Assembly: GCA_040218045.1 (NCBI GenBank)
Contig: JAVJQA010000048.1
Coordinates: 34,654 to 98,653 of the forward strand
From: Marinoscillum sp040218045
GTDB taxonomy: Bacteria; Bacteroidota; Bacteroidia; Cytophagales; Cyclobacteriaceae
DNA: 64,000 bases
Direction of reading: 5' to 3'
The first letter of the stretch is position 1, and each line of letters starts with the position of its first letter. Shown one piece after another: positions 16,425-24,841 of the stretch. The translations under genes and the position numbers were made by a program. The notes beneath the pieces were generated by a model. That model had not been told where the DNA came from, searched no databases, and saw only the letters and a program-made list of their open reading frames with translations.

Positions 16425-16753
16425 TGCTTACCAATTGCATAATCAGGAATGGCATTCCAAAGACCGACTCGCTGCTCTTTGGTTTCTCTCAAAATGGCCT
16501 GACCATGCTGGGTCAATGAGAAAAAACGCTTGCGCTTCCCTCCTCTTACTGCGGTAGCTTCTCCAAACTCTGACTTTAAATAGCCCTTCTTCTCCAACCT
16601 CCTCAGTACAGTTTGCAACGACCCAATGCTCACCTTCCGATCCAGCCGCTGTTCCATCTCCTCTATGATGGCTATTCCATAAGCATCACCCTGCAGTATG
16701 GCCACCGTCAGCATGACTACTTCCTCAAATTCTCCAAGTTGATATTTTCCCAT
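16421..16753 (-). CDS. PadR family transcriptional regulator
   Basis: A 110-residue PadR-type winged-helix protein, clearly paralogous to the one at 10.75-11.09 kb (MGKYQLGEFEEVVMLTV, SIGSLQTVLRRLEKKGYL, wing GGKRKRFFSLT). The first gene of an operon with two permeases, it overlaps the first permease by four bases. It is expected to repress its own operon. Two 20-bp direct repeats lie 13-77 bases upstream of the ATG and are the likely binding sites. No ligand can be inferred. Confidence 0.9.
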   Translation of the reverse strand: MGKYQLGEFEEVVMLTVAILQGDAYGIAIIEEMEQRLDRKVSIGSLQTVLRRLEKKGYLKSEFGEATAVRGGKRKRFFSLTQHGQAILRETKEQRVGLWNAIPDYAIGKQ

Positions 16754-16765
16754 GATGAATATATT

Positions 16766-16830
16766 TACCTTAAACGTAGTTAATATGTTTCACCAATTCC
16801 AAATTATTTTTACCTTAATTGTAGTTTTTA
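16766..16830 (-). promoter_or_regulatory. Probable PadR operators: direct repeats 45 bp apart
   Basis: TACCTTAAACGTAGTTAATA (16766-16785) and TACCTTAATTGTAGTTTTTA (16811-16830) match at 16 of 20 bases. The same arrangement, with a related core (TAATTGTAGTT), occurs 43 bp apart upstream of the other PadR gene. The spacing is about four helical turns. Confidence 0.5.
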
Positions 16831-16846
16831 ATAAAAATGCAGCTAC

Positions 16847-16882
16847 TTAACACTCTTTAACCTTTGTTAAGAACCCTTTAAC
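16847..16882 (+). promoter_or_regulatory. Helically phased TTAA(C/G) motifs upstream of the GLPGLI operon
   Basis: TTAA tetramers begin at 16847, 16857, 16867 and 16878, each followed by C or G. The steps are 10, 10 and 11 bases. They end 46 bases before the GLPGLI ATG. Direct repeats on one helix face with this spacing are typical of OmpR-family response-regulator sites, and an OmpR-type regulator is encoded at 37.6-38.3 kb. The link between them is inference. Confidence 0.4.
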
Positions 16883-16927
16883 ACACGTTTGCCGAATAGT
16901 AGATCAAACCAATTTAAATAGCTAACT

Positions 16928-17668
16928 ATGAAGCAATTACTACTATTAGCCTGTGTAATCGTGGCGTTTTCCTCCAAAGCACAGAAGTCTGGCAAGATCA
17001 TTTATGATGAAGTCACAAAAATGGAAATCAACTTTCCTGAAGGTATGGCACTCCCGGAGGGCTTTGAAATGCCCTCAGAAAATGTCGTGACCAGGGCATT
17101 GTATTTCTCAGAATCGGAATCTATCTACAAAAATGTACCGCAGGAACCCATTGTCAACAAAATCAAATCTGAAGGATTTCACTTAGAAATTAAGAATGAC
17201 ATCCCGGAGGATGAGTATTACAAAAACCTTAGCAATGGCACCAAAACAGAAAAACGTGATTTTCTGGATCGTACATTCCTTATGAAAGGCGACCTGAAGG
17301 ATTTTAAATGGAAGATTTCACCGGATCAGGAAAAGGTGCTCGACTATGTAGTACAAAAAGCCACCACTACCATGGACACTCTCGAAATCATCGCGTGGTT
17401 TGCTCCACAGATTCAAATCTCCAACGGACCGGATAAATATGGGAAACTCCCCGGAATGATCCTGAAACTTGAGATTCCCGAACTAAACAGAGTAATCACT
17501 GCCAAAGAGGTTTCATTTGAAGAAGTGAAAGAAGAAATAGTGGCCCCTAAAAAAGGAAAGAAAATCTCAGAGGAAGAGTTTGAAAAAATCAGGGTTGAAA
17601 AACTAGCAGAAATGCGCGCTCAGTACGGTGGCAAAGGAGGCGTGTTCATCCAGACCATCGAAAACTAG
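16928..17668 (+). CDS. GLPGLI family secreted protein
   Basis: A 246-residue protein with a Sec signal peptide (residues 1-18, ending SSKAQ). The core holds the family-naming motif as YGKLPGMILKLEI (about residues 178-190), preceded by a domain with WKISPDQEKVLDY. It ends with a charged segment rich in Lys and Glu. GLPGLI proteins are widespread in Bacteroidota, envelope-located, and of unknown function. They are commonly encoded next to outer-membrane barrels of the carboxypeptidase-regulatory/OMP type, as here: the barrel gene begins one base after this stop. The operon is preceded by phased TTAA motifs. Confidence 0.88.
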   Translation: MKQLLLLACVIVAFSSKAQKSGKIIYDEVTKMEINFPEGMALPEGFEMPSENVVTRALYFSESESIYKNVPQEPIVNKIKSEGFHLEIKNDIPEDEYYKNLSNGTKTEKRDFLDRTFLMKGDLKDFKWKISPDQEKVLDYVVQKATTTMDTLEIIAWFAPQIQISNGPDKYGKLPGMILKLEIPELNRVITAKEVSFEEVKEEIVAPKKGKKISEEEFEKIRVEKLAEMRAQYGGKGGVFIQTIEN

Positions 17669-17669
17669 A

Positions 17670-20432
17670 ATGAGCCGGTTTCTAAACGTTCTGATTGTCT
17701 CATTGATGATCAGCATGAATGCGTACGCCCAAAGAGTAGAGATCAAGGGTACCTTGCTCGATGAGAATGGAGAGGGTCTGGTAGGCGCCACTATCACACT
17801 GCTCAACCAGTCAGATTCTATTATGGTGGCCTTTGGTATCACGGATCCGGATGGCAACTTTTCGTTAGAGAAAGCCCCTAAAGGTAAGTACATCCTTATG
17901 GGATCGTTTATCGGCTATGAACCATATGCCAAAGCAATCACCATCGATGAGCAAACACCGGTGCCTTTCACCATCGAATCCATCCAGATGAAACCGAAAG
18001 ACCAGGTGCTTTCGGAGGTGGTTGTTGGGAGTGAGCGAATTCCCATCATGATGAAGAAAGACACACTGGAGTATGATGCGAGAGCCTTCAAAACAGCACC
18101 AAATGCTTCGGTAGAAGACTTGCTCAAAAAGCTACCCGGAGTGGAAGTGCAGCGTGATGGCACGGTAAAAGCTCAGGGCGAAAATGTGCAGAGAGTACTG
18201 GTAGACGGAAAGGAGTTCTTTGGGAATGACCCAAAAATGGCCACTAAAAACTTACCGGCAGACGCGGTAGATAAAGTGCAGGTTTTTGACAAAAAATCAG
18301 AGTTTGCGGAGTTCTCTGGAATCGATGATGGAAACGAAGAAAAAACCATCAACCTTTCCCTGAAAGAGGACAAGAAAGATGGAACATTCGGGAAGATCAC
18401 AGGTGGTTATGGTACCGATAATCGGTTTCTAGCTAAAGCCAATATCAACAGATTCAATAACAAAAGTCAGCTTTCTTACATTGGTAATTACAACAATGTC
18501 AACAAGGTGGGATTCACAATCGGCGATTACCTCAGCTTCTCCGGTGGTGGTGGCGCCATGAGTGGTGGCTCTTATTCCATAGAAGTCCCAAATGGAGTTT
18601 CCATTGGAAATAGTGGTCAGGACGGTATCATTACCAGTACCGCCACTGGTCTGAATTTCAATAGAGACTTTGGCAAAAAGGTTGAGCTTCGATCTAACTA
18701 CATCTTCACGAGCACGTTTGGAGATGTCTACCGGGAAGTGAACAGAACAAACTTCTTGGAAAACGGTGATCAATACAACAGCCAATCTATTTCAGATCAG
18801 GACAACCGCAACTTCAATCATAACCTGGTTGCCAGATTAAAGTACGAAGTAGACCCCAGCCAGGACATCACCTTCAAAACTTCTACCAGCTTATTGGATC
18901 GAAAATTCTTTGGTCTCAACCAAACAACAACGAGTCGTGATGGTACAGACCAAAACAGTACGGTCAGCAACTCAGAAACCATAGGGGATGACTACTCCGT
19001 AGAACTATCGGGATCTTACCGGAAGAAATTCAAGAAACCAGGGAGAACAATCACCGGGAACATCCAAACAAACCTGGGAAGCAACCAAAATGAATCCAAT
19101 ATTTCGGCTGTGAGCGAAGTGTATTATCCCGACTCTACGGTTAGGACTACTTTGATTCAGGACCAATTCTCTGACAATGAAGTGTTTAATTACTCAGCCC
19201 AAATTGGGTACACAGAACCTCTAGGTAAATATGATTACCTGGATTTTCAGATAGAACATAAAAATTTCAACAACCAGCTGGCCAGTGACTATTATGACGT
19301 CATCAACAATGAACGTGTGTACAATGCGACACTTTCACGCGCATTTATCAAAGACTATGTCTATGATGTGTATGGTTCCAATTATAACTTCAACAAAGAG
19401 CAGGTCAGTTTCTCAGTTGGTTTGGATTATCAAACGAGTGATCTGGTGGGAGACATCCCCAGCGAGCAGGTTCAGATCAGTAAAGAGTTTGACAAGTTTT
19501 TGCCCAATACCAGTTTTGGATATGAATTTGGTAATGGTAAAAGCCTCGAAGTTTCCTATAGAACGTCGCTAAAAGAGCCCGCTCTACAGCAGCTCCAACC
19601 AACGGTCAACAACGCTGATCCCTTGCGCATCTACCAGGGAAATCCGGATTTGAATGCAGAGTATAGTCACGATGCACGACTCAATTTCATTTGGTTTGAT
19701 CAGTTCTCTTTTACGAACATTTTTGCTTTTGTAAACGCCGTTTACACCAACAACAAAATTGTGACTGCATCGAGCATTGATGAAAATCTGGTTCAGTACT
19801 CCCAACCCATCAATACCGATTATGATCTGCTCCTTACCGGTTCGTGGAGCTATGGCATGCCGATCAAACCACTAAGAGTTAAGTTTAACATCAGGCACCG
19901 ATTGACATTCAATGAAGGTTTTGTTTACCTCAACCAGGTGGAAAATATGGCCAATCGCTGGGATCATTCACTAACGTTCAAAGTCGAGAACCGGAAAAAG
20001 GAAAAGTTTGATGTGGTGGTCGGTACCAAAGTGCAACACAATACAACGAGCTATTCTCAGAGTGAACTGTTCGATCAGGACTTTACCAACTTTGATCACT
20101 TCATAGATTTCTCTTATGAGATTGGTAAGAAATGGCAAATCAAAAGCTCTGTGGATCGTTTGACTTACTCCAGCGAGGAGTTCAGCACTCAACCAGATCG
20201 CACACTTTGGAGAGCCGAAGTATCCAGGTATTTCCTAAAGGGCAATCGCGGAGAGTTGAAGCTGATTGGTTTTGACCTGCTCAATCAAAATATTGGGGTA
20301 GATCAGACAAGCACCGCCAATTACATCCAGGAGGAACGTGTTCGCTCATTGGGCAGATATTTTCTCCTGAGTTTTACTTACTCTTTATCAGCGTTCAAAG
20401 GGGGTGGACTTCATTTTGAGAAAGGTAGGTAA
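17670..20432 (+). CDS. TonB-receptor-like outer-membrane beta-barrel protein with carboxypeptidase-regulatory-like domain
   Basis: The start is placed at ATG 17670 (MSRFLNVLIVSLMIS), one base after the GLPGLI stop, because a signal peptide (residues 1-21, ending NAYAQ) begins there; the longer frame would overlap the upstream gene. This gives 920 residues. An N-terminal Ig-like CarboxypepD_reg domain (about 22-110) contains GATITLLNQSDS. A plug-like segment with LLKKLPGVEVQRDG and RVLVDGKEFFGNDP follows at about 140-200. The rest is a beta-barrel (OMP_b-brl type) with alternating aromatic strands. It lacks an obvious TonB box. The product is probably an outer-membrane transporter or assembly factor working with the GLPGLI protein. 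Confidence 0.88.
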   Translation: MSRFLNVLIVSLMISMNAYAQRVEIKGTLLDENGEGLVGATITLLNQSDSIMVAFGITDPDGNFSLEKAPKGKYILMGSFIGYEPYAKAITIDEQTPVPFTIESIQMKPKDQVLSEVVVGSERIPIMMKKDTLEYDARAFKTAPNASVEDLLKKLPGVEVQRDGTVKAQGENVQRVLVDGKEFFGNDPKMATKNLPADAVDKVQVFDKKSEFAEFSGIDDGNEEKTINLSLKEDKKDGTFGKITGGYGTDNRFLAKANINRFNNKSQLSYIGNYNNVNKVGFTIGDYLSFSGGGGAMSGGSYSIEVPNGVSIGNSGQDGIITSTATGLNFNRDFGKKVELRSNYIFTSTFGDVYREVNRTNFLENGDQYNSQSISDQDNRNFNHNLVARLKYEVDPSQDITFKTSTSLLDRKFFGLNQTTTSRDGTDQNSTVSNSETIGDDYSVELSGSYRKKFKKPGRTITGNIQTNLGSNQNESNISAVSEVYYPDSTVRTTLIQDQFSDNEVFNYSAQIGYTEPLGKYDYLDFQIEHKNFNNQLASDYYDVINNERVYNATLSRAFIKDYVYDVYGSNYNFNKEQVSFSVGLDYQTSDLVGDIPSEQVQISKEFDKFLPNTSFGYEFGNGKSLEVSYRTSLKEPALQQLQPTVNNADPLRIYQGNPDLNAEYSHDARLNFIWFDQFSFTNIFAFVNAVYTNNKIVTASSIDENLVQYSQPINTDYDLLLTGSWSYGMPIKPLRVKFNIRHRLTFNEGFVYLNQVENMANRWDHSLTFKVENRKKEKFDVVVGTKVQHNTTSYSQSELFDQDFTNFDHFIDFSYEIGKKWQIKSSVDRLTYSSEEFSTQPDRTLWRAEVSRYFLKGNRGELKLIGFDLLNQNIGVDQTSTANYIQEERVRSLGRYFLLSFTYSLSAFKGGGLHFEKGR

Positions 20433-20474
20433 TTGAATTACCCGAAGGGATTTGACAACAATTTTGCGTATATT

Positions 20475-20494
20475 TATATGCTCAAATGCATATA
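20475..20494 (+). promoter_or_regulatory. Palindromic operator of vapBC
   Basis: TATATGC (20475-20481) and GCATATA (20488-20494) form a perfect inverted repeat with a 6-base centre, five bases upstream of the vapB ATG. VapB and VapBC complexes normally bind such palindromes to autorepress. Confidence 0.6.
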
Positions 20495-20499
20495 TAATT

Positions 20500-20691
20500 A
20501 TGAGAACAACATTGGATTTACCCGAAGAACTCATGTCAGAAGCCATGAAAATCACCGGAGCAAAAACGAAAAGTCAATTGATTAAACATGCCCTTGAAGA
20601 ACAAATCAAACGGCATAAGCGACTTAAATTACTTTCATTTAAAGGTAAAATTGATCTGGACATTGATGTGGATTCTCTGCGTGATCGATGA
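20500..20691 (+). CDS. vapB: VapB-type antitoxin
   Basis: The start is taken at ATG 20500, giving 63 residues (MRTTLDLPEELMSEAM), because the longer frame would run through the palindromic operator. The N-terminal half is a ribbon-helix-helix DNA-binding fold (TTLDLPEELMSEAMKITG, then TKSQLIKHALEEQIK). The C-terminal tail (LLSFKGKIDLDIDVDSLRDR) would wrap around and inhibit the toxin. It resembles the DUF2191-type VapB group. It overlaps vapC by four bases (ATGA). Expected role: neutralise VapC and repress the operon. Confidence 0.88.
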   Translation: MRTTLDLPEELMSEAMKITGAKTKSQLIKHALEEQIKRHKRLKLLSFKGKIDLDIDVDSLRDR

Positions 20692-21080
20692 CTATGACCA
20701 ACAGATATAAAGTACTGGTTGATAGTTCTGTTTGGATAGAGTTCTTTAGAAATGGACATCAACCAATTCTCGAGGAATTAATCAAAGAGGATCTTATTTG
20801 TACTAATGAAATCATTCTCTCAGAATTATTACCTGCACTTAAACATCAAAACAACACTGATGCAGCAGAGGCGCTTGAAAGTATAGAATGCATCGCTCTA
20901 AATATTGATTGGGCAATCATTCGTCAATACCAGCAACTCAATTTGCAGAATGGAATTAACAAAGTTGGTATTCCTGATTTAATCATTCTCCAGCAGGTAA
21001 TTCAGGAAAAAATCAGTTTGATGAGTTTGGATAAACATTTTGTGCTCGTGCAAAAGCATTTCACATTTGAAATCTTGTAA
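20688..21080 (+). CDS. vapC: VapC-type PIN-domain ribonuclease toxin
   Basis: A 130-residue PIN domain. The acidic metal-binding residues are visible: D12 in VLVDSSVW, E46 in IILSELL, D97 in GIPDLIIL and D115 in SLDKHF. Length and motifs are normal for the family, so it looks intact. VapC enzymes cleave tRNA or rRNA in a Mg-dependent way; the target cannot be told from sequence. A second ATG six bases in (MTNRYK) is an equally good start. It is translationally coupled to vapB. Confidence 0.9.
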   Translation: MTMTNRYKVLVDSSVWIEFFRNGHQPILEELIKEDLICTNEIILSELLPALKHQNNTDAAEALESIECIALNIDWAIIRQYQQLNLQNGINKVGIPDLIILQQVIQEKISLMSLDKHFVLVQKHFTFEIL

Positions 21081-21319
21081 AATCCCTGATCTGTTATTCT
21101 CCTGAATCACTTCACAAATTGTCCAACGTGATAAGCATTGTTTTGTGATTCTTAGGCAATCTTATTACTGGACACCTCACAGACTTACCAACTAAATAAC
21201 AGACTGGTAAGCATTGGAGTAATTACGGATCAACAAAATACGCGTCTCAGAAAATTTTTTCAGCAAACTGTAACAAATCAAACCTCGCTGTATCTAAGCA
21301 ATAAAAAAACTTAGAAAAC

Positions 21320-22153
21320 ATGAGACGATTTTTTTACTTAACTCTATTAATCGCCGCTACCAACATCGCCTTTGCTCAGAGCAAAGCTTTCGATGTAAAG
21401 GTGAGTGGCAAAGGCCAACCTGTAATCTTCCTACCGGGCTTTACATGCCCCGGTGAAGTGTGGGACCAAACCATCACCAATATGGATGGCAAGTTCAAAA
21501 CCCATCAGTTCACCTATGCGGGTTTTGGGGGAGTATCAGAGATTGCACTACCATGGTACGGGACATTGGTAGCTGAAATTTCTGCATATATCGAATCCAA
21601 CAAACTGAAAAATGTGGTACTCATCGGTCATAGTATGGGCGGAATGCTCGCAATTGACCTGGCGGCCAAACACCCCGACAGGATCGCAAAGATGATCATG
21701 GTAGACGCTCTCCCATGCATAAGGGAGATCATGATGCCGCAGTTTACCGCAGAGCAGATCACTTTTGACAATCCATACAACAACCAAATGATGGCTGCCT
21801 CCGATTCTGCACTTCGGGTAACAGCCGGATATATGGCAATGGGCATGAGCAACTCCACAGAAAAGCATGAGCAACTGATCAATTACATCCTGCAATCTGA
21901 CCGGGAAACCTATGTTTATGGGTACACTGAACTCTTAAAGCTGGACCTTAGAGATAAATTGGCCTCTATTCCAGCGCAAACCCTTATTTTAGGTGCAGAC
22001 TACCCTTCAAAAGAAGCAGTCATCCCTAATTTCGAAAAACAATTCAACGCCTTGAAAAATAAGGAAATCAAGATTGCCAATAACAGCAAGCACTTTATCA
22101 TGTTTGACCAGGCAGAATGGTTCTACCAGGAGGTCAACAACTTCCTTAATTAA
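21320..22153 (+). CDS. Secreted alpha/beta-hydrolase
   Basis: A 277-residue protein with a Sec signal peptide (residues 1-20, ending IAFAQ). The alpha/beta-hydrolase core has the oxyanion motif FLPGFTCPG and the nucleophile elbow GHSMGG (S105). The Asp of LILGAD (about 227) and His of NNSKHF (about 258) are in the right places to complete the triad. Family members hydrolyse esters, amides or lactones; the substrate is unknown. The ECF sigma gene starts three bases downstream, so the hydrolase is probably made in the same operon, possibly under that sigma factor. The preceding 239 bases hold only a small inverted repeat, CTTACCA / TGGTAAG, near 21184-21211. Confidence 0.82.
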   Translation: MRRFFYLTLLIAATNIAFAQSKAFDVKVSGKGQPVIFLPGFTCPGEVWDQTITNMDGKFKTHQFTYAGFGGVSEIALPWYGTLVAEISAYIESNKLKNVVLIGHSMGGMLAIDLAAKHPDRIAKMIMVDALPCIREIMMPQFTAEQITFDNPYNNQMMAASDSALRVTAGYMAMGMSNSTEKHEQLINYILQSDRETYVYGYTELLKLDLRDKLASIPAQTLILGADYPSKEAVIPNFEKQFNALKNKEIKIANNSKHFIMFDQAEWFYQEVNNFLN

Positions 22154-22156
22154 GCC

Positions 22157-22645
22157 ATGACTTTAAAGGAAAAGTTTCAGCAATATTATAACAATCACCA
22201 GGACATGGTTTACACACTATGTCTTGGTTACTCAAAAGGAGACCGGGAGCTGACAGACGATTTGGTTCAAGAAGTCTTTATCAACGTGTGGGGAGCCTTG
22301 CCAAAGTTTGAGGAACGCTCCTCGGTAAAGACCTGGGTATACCGAATTTGTGTAAACACCTGTCTGCTCCACATCAGAAAAAACAAGAACAAGCAAACAG
22401 AAATGCTTGACGAGGTTCATGTGGGTATTGCTGAGGAAACTAATACAGACAAAAACTACAACGAACTATACGCCGCAATCGGGCAACTCAAAGAACTGGA
22501 AAGGATCATCATCATGCTGGTACTGGATGACCTCCCCTATCCTGAGATTGCTGAAATAACCGGCATTACAGAAGGCAATCTGAGAGTGAAAATCTCAAGG
22601 GCCAAACAAAAACTCAACAAAATATTGAACAACAATGGAAGATAA
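22157..22645 (+). CDS. ECF-type RNA polymerase sigma-70 factor
   Basis: A 162-residue sigma factor. Region 2 (about residues 10-75) has the core-binding and -10 recognition helices (DDLVQEVFINVWGALPKF, SVKTWVYRICVN). Region 4 (about 105-158) has YPEIAEITGITEGNLRVKISRAK, the -35 recognition helix-turn-helix. There is no region 1 or 3, so it belongs to the ECF group. It overlaps by 11 bases the gene for a small membrane protein that probably acts as its regulator. The hydrolase upstream may be part of its regulon. Confidence 0.9.
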   Translation: MTLKEKFQQYYNNHQDMVYTLCLGYSKGDRELTDDLVQEVFINVWGALPKFEERSSVKTWVYRICVNTCLLHIRKNKNKQTEMLDEVHVGIAEETNTDKNYNELYAAIGQLKELERIIIMLVLDDLPYPEIAEITGITEGNLRVKISRAKQKLNKILNNNGR

Positions 22646-23228
22646 ATTTGATCAATTAAAAGATAGCTGGAATAAAGCCAAAAAAGGTCATTCCGGCAAA
22701 GGAGACAGTGCAGCCATGCTAAGTACTGCCATAGAAAATCACAGCAAATCCAAACGGGCTCATCTGGGAAACATCATCGTACTCTCCCTTGTAGTGGTTG
22801 GTTTGACAGCCTTTTTCTACTATTTGGCTCCAATGCAAGAAACACTCAGTAGAATAGGGATTGGTTTGATGATCGGGGGATTGATAGTGAGGATCCTGAT
22901 AGAGTCTCTAAGTTATCGCAAGGCCGCTCAAATAGACTACTCTTCCAACAGTAAAGCTTCGGCAGCCCTTGCCAGGTCTTTTTACAACTACCGGAAGCGA
23001 ATCCACGGGCCTGTGACCATTACGATTATCGTACTGTACACCATCGGCTTCTATGCCCTGACACCCGAGTTTTCCAAGTATTTCGACACCTTCTGGATGT
23101 GGATGATCGATGGCAGTTACGTGATCATTGCCATTGTCCTTTTTGTGGGGATCAGGAAAGGCGTGATGGATGAAATGAAAAGCCTCCGCCAAATCCAGGA
23201 ACTGGAGCAAAGCATGCACGAGGGCTGA
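22635..23228 (+). CDS. Membrane protein coupled to the ECF sigma factor (possible anti-sigma role)
   Basis: A 197-residue protein not recognised as a named family. The N-terminal 45 residues are hydrophilic and cytoplasmic in character (EDKFDQLKDSWNKAKKG, SAAMLSTAIENHSKS). Four membrane helices are likely, at about 45-65, 73-90, 125-142 and 155-173, followed by a charged tail predicted to form a coiled coil (MDEMKSLRQIQELEQSM). The 11-base overlap with the sigma gene argues for a functional pair. The position and the soluble N-terminus fit a membrane-bound anti-sigma factor, but no known anti-sigma motif (such as the HxxxCxxC zinc type) is present. The role is inference. Confidence 0.7.
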   Translation: MEDKFDQLKDSWNKAKKGHSGKGDSAAMLSTAIENHSKSKRAHLGNIIVLSLVVVGLTAFFYYLAPMQETLSRIGIGLMIGGLIVRILIESLSYRKAAQIDYSSNSKASAALARSFYNYRKRIHGPVTITIIVLYTIGFYALTPEFSKYFDTFWMWMIDGSYVIIAIVLFVGIRKGVMDEMKSLRQIQELEQSMHEG

Positions 23229-23230
23229 TC

Positions 23231-23303
23231 ATAACGCAAACTTAACAACCACTGTCAGCTGGTTAAGCCTTCATTAACCTTTAGTGAAGAAGCTTGCCAG
23301 CTG
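23231..23303 (+). promoter_or_regulatory. 11-bp-phased (A/T)TAA motifs and an inverted repeat upstream of the next gene
   Basis: ATAAC at 23231 and TTAA(C/G) at 23242, 23263 and 23274 lie on an 11-base grid with one slot empty. They overlap an inverted repeat CAGCTGG (23256-23262) / CCAGCTG (23297-23303) with an inner CTTCA / TGAAG pair. The pattern resembles the phased TTAA set upstream of the GLPGLI gene. Confidence 0.35.
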
Positions 23304-23355
23304 TTTGCTTATACACATTTGAGGTGTTCATTTGTAGCTCCAACTTGGCTATCAG

Positions 23356-23913
23356 ATGAATTATTTGAGATCAGTACTCCTATGCTTTTTGCACATCTCC
23401 TACTTTACGGGGGGCTCTCAAAGTTTTGATGCGAATAGCAAAATGGTCGGCTCGATCATCACACACCGCGAAGAATTGACAGGAACCATTGATATCAATC
23501 TTGCACTCAACCAGGTGCTCTGGTCTCAGGATAATTCCATGCGCATCGTCAGTGCCAGCCAAATCAAAATGGTGCTGGTAGAAGATACACCAAAATACAC
23601 GGGCAATACCATCAATGAAGAGCACTATCTCTTTGAAATCCTGGCCAATGGCTATGTGACTATCCTCTTCAGGGAAGGGATTATCAAAGATGAGTTTACA
23701 CAAAAAAAGTTTAGCGGGTACTTCACTGTGGTGAAAGACAAACTTGTTGAGCTGGAAAGAAAAAAGGACTTCTTCGAGCTGATGGGAAGTGATGATAAGT
23801 GGATGAGCCTTCATATCAAAAACAATGACCTGAACCTGGAGCGGAAGGAAGACATTGTTAAAATTTTCCAATACTACAACCAAACCTACGAGGCTACTCA
23901 TCCGAGTCCTTGA
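23356..23913 (+). CDS. Hypothetical secreted protein
   Basis: A 185-residue protein with an N-terminal hydrophobic signal-like segment (LRSVLLCFLHISYFTGGSQS). I recognise no family. The mature part is mixed alpha/beta and charged, with KYTGNTINEEHYLFEILANG in the middle and a lysine-rich stretch near the end. It is preceded by phased TTAA motifs and followed by an unrelated hypothetical gene 130 bases later. It was kept as real because of its length, its signal peptide, and codon use like its neighbours. The open frame on the opposite strand is a shadow. Confidence 0.65.
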   Translation: MNYLRSVLLCFLHISYFTGGSQSFDANSKMVGSIITHREELTGTIDINLALNQVLWSQDNSMRIVSASQIKMVLVEDTPKYTGNTINEEHYLFEILANGYVTILFREGIIKDEFTQKKFSGYFTVVKDKLVELERKKDFFELMGSDDKWMSLHIKNNDLNLERKEDIVKIFQYYNQTYEATHPSP

Positions 23914-24043
23914 TATACAGGTTTCACTTAGTTCAATCGATGGCTTCTTTTGCTAAGCCCCATTTTCCAGACCTATTTGTAAAAGCCTGTGACTTCAAAT
24001 ATTTTTATAAATATTTGTTGGATATAGCCAAAGCTTTGTCAGT

Positions 24044-24841
24044 ATGATCAGATTAAGTCTGCTTTTCTTATGTTGTCACCCACTTCTCATTTATTCTCAG
24101 GAAACAAAGTGGAGTATTGAGACTGAGGTTGATTCCATCATGGTCAATGAACTTATTTCCACATTGGGAACACGAGATTTTGTTGAATACTCACCGGATC
24201 GACTGAAAGAATATCTGAGTTATTTTCATCCTGTCCATCTAAATTCGGACAATCATATTGACTTTATCTACTCTGGATTTGTTGGTGCTGAAAGCAATGG
24301 AATAGAAATTTATGTCAACAAAAACGGCTCTCTTAAATTAATCGAAGAAGAATTAGGTGTCATTAGAACAATCACCAGAAGATTTCCAGATTCACCAATA
24401 ACAATGGAGTTCATTCAATACGGTTGCTGTGATGACCCTGGAAACTACTGGCAACAATGGACAATTGCTCCAAAGAATGGTGATGTCACAATTATAAAAA
24501 CTGATAAATACTATTTCATGAATGAGACATTGTTTCCTGAAGAATTTAACTCAATGGTGAAATTCAAAGTACTTAATACTCCGTACAAATTGAGAGCAAC
24601 ACCGGAGATAATTAGTGGAGATGCTTTCCATTATCATTACGAACAAGGTAATCTAATCTCTGATTATTCAGAAGGAGATACAGGATATGCACTTGCGTCA
24701 TCCACTGACTATACAGGTAGAGTTTGGTGGTTCGTGGCAATGGACAGACCTCAAAATGTCGGATATCACGTATATGTAAATAAGAGCTGGGAAAAGTGGC
24801 TCGGATGGATGAGCAGTCGTTATCTTGAAAGGATGAATTAA
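24044..24841 (+). CDS. Hypothetical secreted protein with a C-terminal SH3-like segment
   Basis: A 265-residue protein with a signal peptide (residues 1-18, ending LLIYSQ). The N-terminal part (about 20-180) has the look of periplasmic proteins that compare calculated and stored values (DNHIDFIYSGFVGAESNG). The last 65 residues (VWWFVAMDRPQ, SWEKWLGWMSSRYL) resemble bacterial SH3-type repeats, which often bind peptidoglycan or peptides. I do not recognise a named family. It stands alone with about 130 bases upstream and 180 downstream free of genes. Confidence 0.65.
   Translation: MIRLSLLFLCCHPLLIYSQETKWSIETEVDSIMVNELISTLGTRDFVEYSPDRLKEYLSYFHPVHLNSDNHIDFIYSGFVGAESNGIEIYVNKNGSLKLIEEELGVIRTITRRFPDSPITMEFIQYGCCDDPGNYWQQWTIAPKNGDVTIIKTDKYYFMNETLFPEEFNSMVKFKVLNTPYKLRATPEIISGDAFHYHYEQGNLISDYSEGDTGYALASSTDYTGRVWWFVAMDRPQNVGYHVYVNKSWEKWLGWMSSRYLERMN

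Noticed and set aside
20428..20442. Terminator after the outer-membrane barrel gene
   Set aside because: A palindrome GGTAATT / AATTACC overlaps the stop codon but has a one-base loop and no T-run.
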